In this document: positions 58,489 to 64,000 of the stretch, one piece after another
Numbering within the stretch: the stretch's first letter is position 1
Layout of the letters: each line of letters starts with the position of its first letter
Source of the DNA: a virus
DNA: 64,000 nt
IMG/VR virus record: IMGVR_UViG_3300042386_001233
Coordinates: 124,001-188,000 of that record
Reading direction: 5' to 3' (one strand)
Program-made: the position numbers and the translations under genes
The notes under the pieces: model-generated
What the model was told of the DNA's origin: nothing
The model's input: only the letters and a program-made list of their open reading frames with translations
The model's database searches: none

Positions 58489-58704
58489 TCAAGCAAAACC
58501 AATTCTTTGCTTTGTTGTAGATAGAGTGCTTTCAATTTCATAGTCAGCAAAACTCTTGCAGTCATAACTTCGTCCATTCCACCAGCCAATTTCATAGCTG
58601 ATCGAATTATTTCCACGAATATTAATCCCTGTTACCTTGCCGAATACATCTTCAGCCAGTTTAACGTCAGTACCAATAGCAAAAACTTCTGTCTTATCTT
58701 TCAT
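58489..58704 (-). CDS. Small hypothetical protein
   Basis: 71 residues from ATG 58702-58704; GGAGATAATA upstream. Beta-rich (VKLAEDVFGKVTGINIRG), possibly an SH3-like fold. Not recognised. Confidence 0.6.
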   Translation of the reverse strand: MKDKTEVFAIGTDVKLAEDVFGKVTGINIRGNNSISYEIGWWNGRSYDCKSFADYEIESTLSTTKQRIGFA

Positions 58705-58930
58705 TATTATCTCCATTTTCTATCCATAGGTTGTGGTCGAACATCGGCGGCTTGTCTTGATCTAATAGCGATCTGCGTTCTTCTCGCAAAGAACCTATTT
58801 CTTTTCTTTGGGTTCTAATCTCATTTTTAAGAGACTCTATTGTATATTTTTGCTGTTCTATTGTTTTTTCCAGACGATTGATATAAGTATCTATATCAAA
58901 AAATGGATCTTTTTTATCTAACTGTTTCAT
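58694..58930 (-). CDS. Coiled-coil protein
   Basis: The 78-residue protein has a long coiled coil (YINRLEKTIEQQKYTIESL, extending to about residue 55). Possibly a multimerisation factor. Confidence 0.6.
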   Translation of the reverse strand: MKQLDKKDPFFDIDTYINRLEKTIEQQKYTIESLKNEIRTQRKEIGSLREERRSLLDQDKPPMFDHNLWIENGDNNER

Positions 58931-59129
58931 GATTCCATGCTTTTTCTAGATAGCTTAGTGTTGTATCGGTTTTGTTATCGTTATAAAAACAATCTAAGTC
59001 TGTTGAGATTAATTCTCTATGCTTATCGGGCCAAACTTCTGATAAGGAATTCATAACTGTTTGACCATACCTTAAACCATACTTTTTAAGATCATGATCA
59101 ATTTTGTTTTTAAAATCAGAGTAGGTCAC
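58914..59129 (-). CDS. Small hypothetical protein
   Basis: The 71-residue protein is helical with two Cys-free aromatic segments. Overlaps both neighbours. Not recognised. Confidence 0.58.
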   Translation of the reverse strand: MTYSDFKNKIDHDLKKYGLRYGQTVMNSLSEVWPDKHRELISTDLDCFYNDNKTDTTLSYLEKAWNHETVR

Positions 59130-59341
59130 TTATGTCTCTTTTTAAGAAGAGTCACAATATCTCCGGCGGTATCTACAACATTGTTCCCGCCAAGATAATA
59201 CTGTCCAGTAATCTGAATCATTTCATCCAAAGTATCTTCAGCATTATAAAGTCTGGCCCACTTTGGCTTATATTCAGCTTTCATATAATTCCAAACACTA
59301 TTATAGAAATCACAAATAGCTTGATTTACTGACTCGTTCAT
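59126..59341 (-). CDS. Small hypothetical protein
   Basis: Residue count 71; helical with WARLYNAEDTLDEMIQITGQ. Its ATG overlaps the TGA of the gene upstream by 3 bases. Not recognised. Confidence 0.58.
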   Translation of the reverse strand: MNESVNQAICDFYNSVWNYMKAEYKPKWARLYNAEDTLDEMIQITGQYYLGGNNVVDTAGDIVTLLKKRHK

Positions 59342-59475
59342 TGCTTTTCCTTTTTAGTAGATGATTCGTCTTTCACTTCTAGTTTAACGTCCTCTGGTTC
59401 CTTTGTCAAGCCCTCTGGTTGCTCGTTATAAGGGCAGTTAAAGCATCCAAGGGGCAGCAGTACCCTCTTTTTAAT
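59338..59475 (-). CDS. Possible small protein with non-canonical ATT start
   Basis: A 45-codon frame with no ATG/GTG/TTG near its 5' end. The best start is ATT 59473-59475, five bases after AGGGAG. The protein (KKRVLLPLGCFNCPYNEQ, then a charged tail) ends in TGA overlapping the next ATG, as real genes here do. A CTG further in is the alternative start. The frame may also be fortuitous. Confidence 0.42.
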   Translation of the reverse strand: MKKRVLLPLGCFNCPYNEQPEGLTKEPEDVKLEVKDESSTKKEKQ

Positions 59476-59484
59476 AGGAACTCC

Positions 59485-59832
59485 CTAGATAGCATCAACC
59501 TGTTCGCTCTGAGGATATTCTTTGATAGTCCATCCTAGCTGTAGTAAGTCTGATCGAATTTCATCAGTAACAAAACTCTCCCCAACATATCCATCATGAT
59601 GATTACCTATTCCAGAACAATACCAATCAATATAACTCTCTCCCTTATTTCTTATATCTGCAATAACACCCCCAGCATATCTCCAAGAACAACTCCATTC
59701 TTCATCATTCTTGTAGAATAAATTATTGCACATGGCGGAATATAAATTTTGGCTGTAAGATTCGCTGTTAACACATTTGTCTGTAATATAATCCGATTTG
59801 ATAAGATCGTGTTCTAAACTAACTGTTCTCAT
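59485..59832 (-). CDS. Hypothetical protein with CSWRYAGG motif
   Basis: 115 residues from ATG 59830-59832, overlapping the upstream TGA by 3 bases. Contains EEWSCSWRYAGGVIADIRNK and YIDWYCSGIGNHHDGYVGE, rich in Trp, Cys and His. A metal or nucleic-acid fold is possible. Related phage proteins are annotated only as hypothetical. Confidence 0.62.
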   Translation of the reverse strand: MRTVSLEHDLIKSDYITDKCVNSESYSQNLYSAMCNNLFYKNDEEWSCSWRYAGGVIADIRNKGESYIDWYCSGIGNHHDGYVGESFVTDEIRSDLLQLGWTIKEYPQSEQVDAI

Positions 59833-60611
59833 GACCACAACTCCTTACGGATTTTAATTAGTTCAATGAGCATTTTTGTATCTTCTTTTTCGTAGTCTGC
59901 TTCAATCTTTTCAAGCTTTTTAAATTCCAGTAGTTCTTTTTTAGATATCTTTCCACCCATCAAGTTGTCTTCTTTATTCTGATCCCAGTTTAATCCAGCA
60001 ACAGTCATTGGTTCTGGTCGATTAGGACGATCTTTCCACCAGAGATAAAGTTCTTTAATCTTTTGTGCAGAGATGGCTTGGTGGGTTGGTTTTCCGTACT
60101 TTGGGTCTTTTTTATCTACTCCCCAATCTTTGGTATACTTTAAAGAACAAGCCCACTTTAGATAAGCTAATCCTGCTTCAATTGATCGACCATGTTTGAA
60201 CTTGTATTTTTTAGTACCTTTTTTAAGAGACCATTTTGCTAGGTGTGCATATTCAATCTCTACAAAATCCACAAGCTCATTAAATAACCCATGAAGAATT
60301 CTATAATCAAGCTCATAGTAATGTCCTGGCTTTAGTCTAGTTTTTAGATAGTGTGTTTTAGTTATCCAACGATTGTTGATATAGTATCTAATCTCAGTGT
60401 AAACGTCCACAGGAAACATGATCAAATCCTGTAGTTTAGGTAATACTTCTTCTGCCAGCCAATATCTTACTGGTCTTTTCTTTTTTTGTTTTTTATTCCA
60501 TTCGTCCCATTTGCCCCACTCTAAAGCAAAGGGTTTCTTCTCTCCGCGAATAAAATCCGCGAACCTAGAACAATTCCAATGATGAACTCTTGATTTTGGT
60601 CTTAGCCACAT
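59829..60611 (-). CDS. Widespread hypothetical phage protein (MWLRPKSR type)
   Basis: This 260-residue protein begins MWLRPKSRVHHWNCSRFADF and has the long conserved body YRILHGLFNELVDFVEIEYA and GKPTHQAISAQKIKELYLWW. It belongs to a family common in phages of many hosts, always without assigned function. The size and motifs match full length. Confidence 0.75.
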   Translation of the reverse strand: MWLRPKSRVHHWNCSRFADFIRGEKKPFALEWGKWDEWNKKQKKKRPVRYWLAEEVLPKLQDLIMFPVDVYTEIRYYINNRWITKTHYLKTRLKPGHYYELDYRILHGLFNELVDFVEIEYAHLAKWSLKKGTKKYKFKHGRSIEAGLAYLKWACSLKYTKDWGVDKKDPKYGKPTHQAISAQKIKELYLWWKDRPNRPEPMTVAGLNWDQNKEDNLMGGKISKKELLEFKKLEKIEADYEKEDTKMLIELIKIRKELWS

Positions 60612-60614
60612 AAT

Positions 60615-60731
60615 TTATTCCTGTACTTTAGTTCCAATATCATAAGGATATCCATCTTCTACTTCTTCACTATAAGTATCTTCATAATGATTATCCCACC
60701 AAGGAATTTTACTATCTGGTAATGTACTCAT
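60615..60731 (-). CDS. Small acidic protein (38 aa)
   Basis: A 38-codon frame from ATG 60729-60731. MSTLPDSKIPWWDNHYED is followed by an acidic middle and a short tail. It fills the gap to the next gene within three bases. Function unknown. Confidence 0.52.
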   Translation of the reverse strand: MSTLPDSKIPWWDNHYEDTYSEEVEDGYPYDIGTKVQE

Positions 60732-60733
60732 GA

Positions 60734-60916
60734 TTAAAATTGAAATTCTTTTAGGATATTTAATATTCGTCGTGCTAATGCAGCACCACCGACAATTCTA
60801 CCATCATTATAATCTTCACCATATCCAGCACTAGCCTCATGATCTTTTTGTGCTTTGATCTTTTGGTTACACAATTTCATAATTTCAAGTATGCTAGTTT
60901 TTTCTTTGTCGTTCAT
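60734..60916 (-). CDS. Small protein with DGRIVGGAALARRIL motif
   Basis: The 60-residue protein ends DYNDGRIVGGAALARRILNI. The 53-residue protein at 62506-62667 has the same motif (DGRIVGRSTLAETILEI), so the two are paralogues. Two helices likely. Function unknown. Confidence 0.62.
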   Translation of the reverse strand: MNDKEKTSILEIMKLCNQKIKAQKDHEASAGYGEDYNDGRIVGGAALARRILNILKEFQF

Positions 60917-61068
60917 ACAAATAATCTATCCTGCAATAGTTTTCTAACTGTTTCTGTTACATTAATCCCATTAAGTATAATGTCGTCAGAGCCATAAGGA
61001 TTACTTGGCATCTTTTTAGCAACCGTATTGTATAGCCAAAATATAACAAACCGCTCATTTTCTGTCAC
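60913..61068 (-). CDS. Small hypothetical protein, GTG start (51 aa)
   Basis: A 51-codon frame starting at GTG 61066-61068 that overlaps the TGA of the upstream gene (GTGA), and ends overlapping the next ATG (ATGA). Sequence TENERFVIFWLYNTVAKKMP is helical. These coupled ends make it likely real. Confidence 0.58.
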   Translation of the reverse strand: MTENERFVIFWLYNTVAKKMPSNPYGSDDIILNGINVTETVRKLLQDRLFV

Positions 61069-61286
61069 AGAATGGCCTCCTTGGTTTCCTCATCAAGAAC
61101 AGGATTATCAAAAGATTCTATTAGTCTTTGTAGGGTAACTTTAAGATCTTCTAAGCCTTCTTCCATAATTCTAATAGGTTCTTCTGTCCAGCCTTTTACT
61201 TTCCCATCTTCATCATAATAAACTTCATGGATAGCATAATAAATACTGTCATCATCAATATGTCTAATTATTCTATGATTCCACAT
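61065..61286 (-). CDS. Small hypothetical protein
   Basis: The 73-residue alpha/beta protein (HRIIRHIDDDSIYYAIHEVY) is of a kind common in phage early regions. It is the first gene of the unit after the promoter at 61414. Between them the 61287-61413 leader holds a 13-codon frame but nothing else convincing. Confidence 0.65.
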   Translation of the reverse strand: MWNHRIIRHIDDDSIYYAIHEVYYDEDGKVKGWTEEPIRIMEEGLEDLKVTLQRLIESFDNPVLDEETKEAIL

Positions 61287-61413
61287 GATATAATCCTTTG
61301 TATTAAAGCAGAATTGGTTTTGGTCATTTACGAAAACTTTTCTGCAAACAAAACCTACGGCTGTTGATTATTGAGGATACCCGCGACCCCAACCTTTCGG
61401 CATCAACATTTTA

Positions 61414-61441
61414 ATTATACTACCCGATACTAGACTGTCAA
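61414..61441 (-). promoter_or_regulatory. Sigma-70-type promoter
   Basis: TTGACA (61436-61441) and TATAAT (61414-61419), perfect hexamers 16 bases apart; GTATCGGG in the spacer is a variant of the CGATA block. It overlaps the end of the phosphoesterase gene and drives genes from 61286 leftwards. Confidence 0.85.
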
Positions 61442-62041
61442 TAGTTCAGTTTCCAATTCGTTTAAACATCTGAAATCCGTACCACTTATATTCATATTCC
61501 AACTCTTATGATAATGACCAAATCGCCATTTCTTAGGTTGATGAATATTAAATAGCTCTTGCAAAGCCCATCCTGTTAGGTTCTCATATTTTCTTTGGTT
61601 GGAATCTAGTATTTGTAAACTAACTTCGTCTGGACAATCATGAGTTAAAACAATATCAGGCTTGATCTGTCTATAAAGCTCTCTGGCCTTCAAGAATTGA
61701 TCAATAGTAACCTGTTCTTGCTGCCACCAATTTATTCCAATAGTTCGATCTTGACGATCAATACTATAGGCTCCACGATAAAAAAAGAAGGATATTCCAT
61801 TCAATGTGGTAAAACCATAATCTCCCAAGTAATGAGGAATATGAATAATCCTATCATAATGATCATGATTTCCTCCTATGATCTTGTGTTTTTCATCGTC
61901 CACATTAAATACTGTACCATAATCAAAACCAAAATCTCCTAATTGAATAGTATATGGATGACGATCTTTTTCTCTGATAATTTCATGGTAGCGTTTATAT
62001 TTACCATGAACGTCGCCAATAAGAGTTATTGAATCTTTCAT
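61430..62041 (-). CDS. Calcineurin-like metallophosphoesterase
   Basis: This protein has 203 residues. The metal motifs are LIGDVHGKYKRYH, QLGDFGFDYG, IIGGNHDHYDR and later His in VLTHDCPDEV and FGHYHKSW: complete. Substrate unknown; both phosphoesterases in the window could trim RNA/DNA ends or hydrolyse signalling nucleotides such as cyclic dinucleotides (inference). Confidence 0.9.
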   Translation of the reverse strand: MKDSITLIGDVHGKYKRYHEIIREKDRHPYTIQLGDFGFDYGTVFNVDDEKHKIIGGNHDHYDRIIHIPHYLGDYGFTTLNGISFFFYRGAYSIDRQDRTIGINWWQQEQVTIDQFLKARELYRQIKPDIVLTHDCPDEVSLQILDSNQRKYENLTGWALQELFNIHQPKKWRFGHYHKSWNMNISGTDFRCLNELETELLTV

Positions 62042-62313
62042 ACTCCATCCAAAGGATCGTTTTCATAAGGATAACTAAACGGCCCTAAAACACTTTTTCT
62101 TTTTTCTTTCAGTAAATCAATTACATCATTGAAGCACGACTCGCACAGATCAACCTCAAATCTTGATCCATCATTCTTTGAGCCATATCCCCAACAAGAT
62201 TCAAGAGTGGCATAATCTGGCCCAACATCTGGATAGTTAGTGGTACTTTTCCCACAAGCATCACATGAAACGTCATCAAGAACTTTTCTAATTTCTTCTT
62301 TAAATGTTCTCAT
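62038..62313 (-). CDS. Small zinc-finger-like protein
   Basis: 91 residues from ATG 62311-62313, overlapping the previous TAA. Cys pairs CDACGKSTT and LCESCFNDV bracket a Gly/Tyr/Asp-rich middle (VGPDYATLESCWGYGSKND). A zinc-binding fold is likely, function unknown. Confidence 0.65.
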   Translation of the reverse strand: MRTFKEEIRKVLDDVSCDACGKSTTNYPDVGPDYATLESCWGYGSKNDGSRFEVDLCESCFNDVIDLLKEKRKSVLGPFSYPYENDPLDGV

Positions 62314-62513
62314 TACCATCTTCGTGACGGGTCACGCCTTTTTGGTTTCTTATTTTTAAGTTTAGTCATAGACCAACCGTATGGTACTGTATTGTATTGA
62401 CTTTTAGAAAGGCCAATATATTCTGCCCAGTAATCCATAGTTTTTTTGTATCCATCAATAATAACGTCTTTGGAACAAGTTTTCTTCAACAAATCTTCAA
62501 AACTCTTAGCCAT
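62313..62513 (-). CDS. Small hypothetical protein
   Basis: The 66-residue protein has a basic C-terminus (KLKNKKPKRRDPSRRW). Overlaps the neighbour by 8 bases. Not recognised. Confidence 0.58.
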   Translation of the reverse strand: MAKSFEDLLKKTCSKDVIIDGYKKTMDYWAEYIGLSKSQYNTVPYGWSMTKLKNKKPKRRDPSRRW

Positions 62514-62667
62514 TGTTAATAATCTCCAGAATAGTTTCTGCTAGTGTTGAACGCCCAACAATTCGTCCATCCTCATAAGGATCATTATAACTAGATTTTT
62601 GACTCCAACATTGCATAATACCCAAGCACATTCGCCTAATTTCTTCCAGTTTTTCTTCTTTAGTCAT
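62506..62667 (-). CDS. Small protein, paralogue of the 60734 gene
   Basis: A 53-codon frame from ATG 62665-62667. Ends in EDGRIVGRSTLAETILEI, matching the 60-residue paralogue. The fold is probably two helices. Function unknown. Confidence 0.6.
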   Translation of the reverse strand: MTKEEKLEEIRRMCLGIMQCWSQKSSYNDPYEDGRIVGRSTLAETILEIINNG

Positions 62668-62971
62668 TTTCTACCTCTGTTGGAATATAGAGCGGTTGTT
62701 TAATATTGCATCGTCCAAGAGCAATTCTAACGCCCAGCTTTTTATTATAGTTTTCTTTCTTGCTACAAATAGCCAGCCCTTCGTAATGATCACCAGATGG
62801 ACTGTCAATTACAATTTGAGTTGATCCACCTTTAGTATCTGGATCAACAGGCCCATAACCATGATCTCCACTAGGCTTGCTACCTACTTGCCACTTATAG
62901 TAGCCGTTATAAAGACGATTATGAAGAACCCTAACCTTGTAGCCATCATTACGAAGCTGTTGAATTGTCAT
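62660..62971 (-). CDS. Hypothetical phage protein
   Basis: The 103-residue basic, beta-rich protein (YKVRVLHNRLYNGYYKWQVG) contains a Gly/Asp/Ser-rich loop SGDHGYGPVDPDTKGGSTQI. Similar small proteins are common in early regions of T4-like phages. Function unknown. Confidence 0.66.
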   Translation of the reverse strand: MTIQQLRNDGYKVRVLHNRLYNGYYKWQVGSKPSGDHGYGPVDPDTKGGSTQIVIDSPSGDHYEGLAICSKKENYNKKLGVRIALGRCNIKQPLYIPTEVEND

Positions 62972-62986
62972 ATTTTCTCCAATTTA

Positions 62987-63151
62987 TTAATGTAGACCAC
63001 AAACTTCCACTGTACGAGTGATAATAATAGTATTATATTCCTGCAAAAAACTATTTAGATCATCTTGTTTAATAACTAGTTCACAGTTATTCTGACCGAT
63101 AAAATACTTGTCAAGCAAATTTTGAACTTTTTGTTGAACTGTTGGACTCAT
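62987..63151 (-). CDS. Small hypothetical protein (54 aa)
   Basis: A 54-codon frame from ATG 63149-63151 after GGAGAAAATCT. Sequence SPTVQQKVQNLLDKYFIGQN then strands. Follows the consensus promoter at 63176. Function unknown. Confidence 0.65.
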   Translation of the reverse strand: MSPTVQQKVQNLLDKYFIGQNNCELVIKQDDLNSFLQEYNTIIITRTVEVCGLH

Positions 63152-63175
63152 TAGATTTTCTCCAAGGTATGCCCT

Positions 63176-63203
63176 AGTATACTACAGTATCGGCGTTTGT
63201 CAA
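63176..63203 (-). promoter_or_regulatory. Sigma-70-type promoter
   Basis: TTGACA (63198-63203) and TATACT (63176-63181), 16-base spacer with GCCGATACT. Drives the 54-residue gene. Confidence 0.87.
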
Positions 63204-63219
63204 CAACCAACTTTAAAAA

Positions 63220-63429
63220 TCAGCTAGGAACTTTTTCTTTGTAGTCCTTTACTTCTGCTATGAGTTTTTTCAGTTTTTCATTATCTTTCAAATCAGATAA
63301 CGTATAGTTAACTCTACGATTTTGTCTAGAGTCTGGATTCATGTCGCCCAAAAACAAAATACTAATAGCTAAACCGGAACTAACAATTAAAGTAATTATT
63401 AGCCCTGCAAAAAAAATAAACATTTCCAT
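63220..63429 (-). CDS. Small membrane protein
   Basis: The 69-residue protein has one N-terminal membrane helix (MFIFFAGLIITLIVSSGLAI) and a charged cytoplasmic part. Function unknown. Confidence 0.65.
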   Translation of the reverse strand: MEMFIFFAGLIITLIVSSGLAISILFLGDMNPDSRQNRRVNYTLSDLKDNEKLKKLIAEVKDYKEKVPS

Positions 63430-63431
63430 GA

Positions 63432-63602
63432 TTAATCTCCCTTATAAGAGAATAGATTACCAAGACTAAGAATACTAGGAACCCACAAACCTACAAAAAG
63501 TCCACTATCTTTAGCCTCTGGCATACCACTGAACCAAAGACCAACACTAAGAGCAAAGCTCAAAAAAGCAGCAACCAAAACACTAATCTTAAAAACGCTC
63601 AT
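63432..63602 (-). CDS. Small membrane protein
   Basis: About 56 residues from ATG 63600-63602, since the ATG at 63653 is inside the promoter. Two hydrophobic stretches (VFKISVLVAAFLSFALSVGL, GLFVGLWVPSILSL). Function unknown. Confidence 0.62.
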   Translation of the reverse strand: MSVFKISVLVAAFLSFALSVGLWFSGMPEAKDSGLFVGLWVPSILSLGNLFSYKGD

Positions 63603-63651
63603 AATAAAACTCCGGTTTGTGTTTGTTAAAATAACCTTTCGATACCCTTGC

Positions 63652-63679
63652 ATTATACATCGTCATACTCAGCAGTCAA
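63652..63679 (-). promoter_or_regulatory. Sigma-70-type promoter
   Basis: TTGACT (63674-63679) and TATAAT (63652-63657), 16-base spacer with GACGATG. Drives the small membrane gene at 63602. Confidence 0.8.
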
Positions 63680-63688
63680 CTTGAATTT

Positions 63689-63898
63689 TTAGGTATTGTC
63701 CTTATAAAGACCAACGCTCACTCCAGAATCAGCACTTTGATAATACTCTCCCTTACGATATTCTGGAAAATCAACTTCATTGACCCCAAATCCTATCCTA
63801 AGATACTCATTAGCATGAATCTCTCCCTGAAAATAATCGTCAAATACTTTCACTTGTTCGATAGTTGAATTTCTAGCCACAATAAAAACCCATCTCAT
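63689..63898 (-). CDS. Small hypothetical protein
   Basis: The 69-residue protein is alpha/beta (RWVFIVARNSTIEQVKVFDD) with aromatic content. It has its own promoter upstream. Function unknown. Confidence 0.63.
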   Translation of the reverse strand: MRWVFIVARNSTIEQVKVFDDYFQGEIHANEYLRIGFGVNEVDFPEYRKGEYYQSADSGVSVGLYKDNT

Positions 63899-63931
63899 GT
63901 AAATTTCTCCAAAAGGCAGTCTTTAGCGTAA

Positions 63932-63959
63932 ATTATACCACGTTTAACTGGAGGGTCAA
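63932..63959 (-). promoter_or_regulatory. Sigma-70-type promoter near the window edge
   Basis: TTGACC (63954-63959) and TATAAT (63932-63937), 16-base spacer without CGATA. Drives the gene at 63898. Confidence 0.72.
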
Positions 63960-63973
63960 CTGGATTTTCAAAT

Positions 63974-64000
63974 TTATTGACAGATTTTACAACCCATCCA
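63974..64000 (-). CDS. Possible 3' end of a gene entering from outside
   Basis: Reading leftwards from base 64000 one frame gives a few codons (WMGCKICQ) and a TAA at 63974-63976. A Cys pair suggests the end of a zinc-binding protein. Too short to be sure. Confidence 0.3.
   Translation of the reverse strand, partial: WMGCKICQ

Noticed and set aside
59381-59409. TTGACA/TAAACT pair as another promoter
   Set aside because: It lies inside the coding frame at 59338-59475, lacks the CGATA block, and no gene start follows at the expected distance.
61368-61409. A 13-codon leader peptide (MLMPKGWGRGYPQ)
   Set aside because: It begins right at the predicted transcription start with no ribosome site; chance is likely, though attenuation cannot be excluded.
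1-64000. A diversity-generating retroelement or reverse transcriptase system
   Set aside because: No reverse-transcriptase motifs or template/variable repeat pair were seen beside the repeat proteins.
1-64000. A phage-encoded SmpB to match the tmRNA
   Set aside because: No small basic protein with SmpB-like features was found; the host protein is presumably used.

Overview
The window is a gene-dense, AT-rich piece of a large tailed-phage genome. It carries rIIA and rIIB homologues in the T4 order, a phage sigma factor, a ClpP-type protease beside structural-looking genes, six HNH or endonuclease VII-type genes, phage-style DNA metabolism (RuvB, ATP-dependent ligase, ThyX, deaminase, primase-like protein) and tens of tiny genes joined by 1-4 base overlaps. 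The host cannot be read from the sequence. The early promoters match bacterial sigma-70 consensus (TTGACA, 16-17 bases, TATAAT-like) and Shine-Dalgarno sites are GGAG-type, so the host is an ordinary bacterium.

Layout. (a) 1-4.5 kb, minus strand: ClpP-like protease (cut by the window edge), a sigma factor, a ferritin-like protein and small virion-associated-looking genes. (b) 4.5-16.6 kb, minus: a long glycan island with glycosyltransferases (GT4, GT2, Fringe-like GT31, GT92-like), a DegT aminotransferase, UDP-galactopyranose mutase, ATP-grasp enzyme, methyltransferase and HAD phosphatase. GMP reductase, a nucleoside deoxyribosyltransferase-like protein and a macro domain sit among them. (c) 16.7-23 kb, plus: a second glycan operon (HtrL/GT fusion, GT60-like GlcNAc transferase, SGNH esterase, FkbM methyltransferase, two paralogous glycosyltransferases, a secreted protein). 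(d) 23-29.6 kb, minus: subtilase, trypsin-like protease, HNH, three Pro/Thr-repeat mucin-like proteins and an actin-like ATPase with a small membrane partner. (e) 29.7-38 kb, minus: RuvB with a possible RuvA-domain-III adaptor, an AEP/RepB-type primase-like protein, a tRNA-like RNA, rIIB and rIIA. (f) 38-64 kb, minus: an early-type region of small genes punctuated by repair and nucleotide enzymes (HhH glycosylase, ligase, UvdE, ThyX, deaminase, phosphoesterases) and by RNA genes.

The strongest finds are RNA genes not covered by the reading frames. A complete tmRNA (48355-48707, tag GEVSTLALAA) follows a tRNA-Ile(UAU) in one apparent transcription unit. A tRNA with anticodon UAA (40854-41128) is split by a 202-base group I intron of the cyanobacterial tRNA-Leu type, yet has a short variable loop. 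A tRNA-like element with acceptor and T arms but an aberrant middle lies at 33575-33655. At least fourteen near-consensus promoters in the right half form a family, most sharing a CGAT(A) block in the spacer.

How it may fit together (inference): host RNA polymerase reads the early region from the CGATA promoters. The phage supplies translation aids (tRNAs, tmRNA), nucleotide and repair enzymes and rII functions. The left half, probably late and perhaps under the phage sigma factor, makes virion parts and an elaborate glycosylation apparatus whose natural substrates could be the Thr/Pro-rich repeat proteins next to it.
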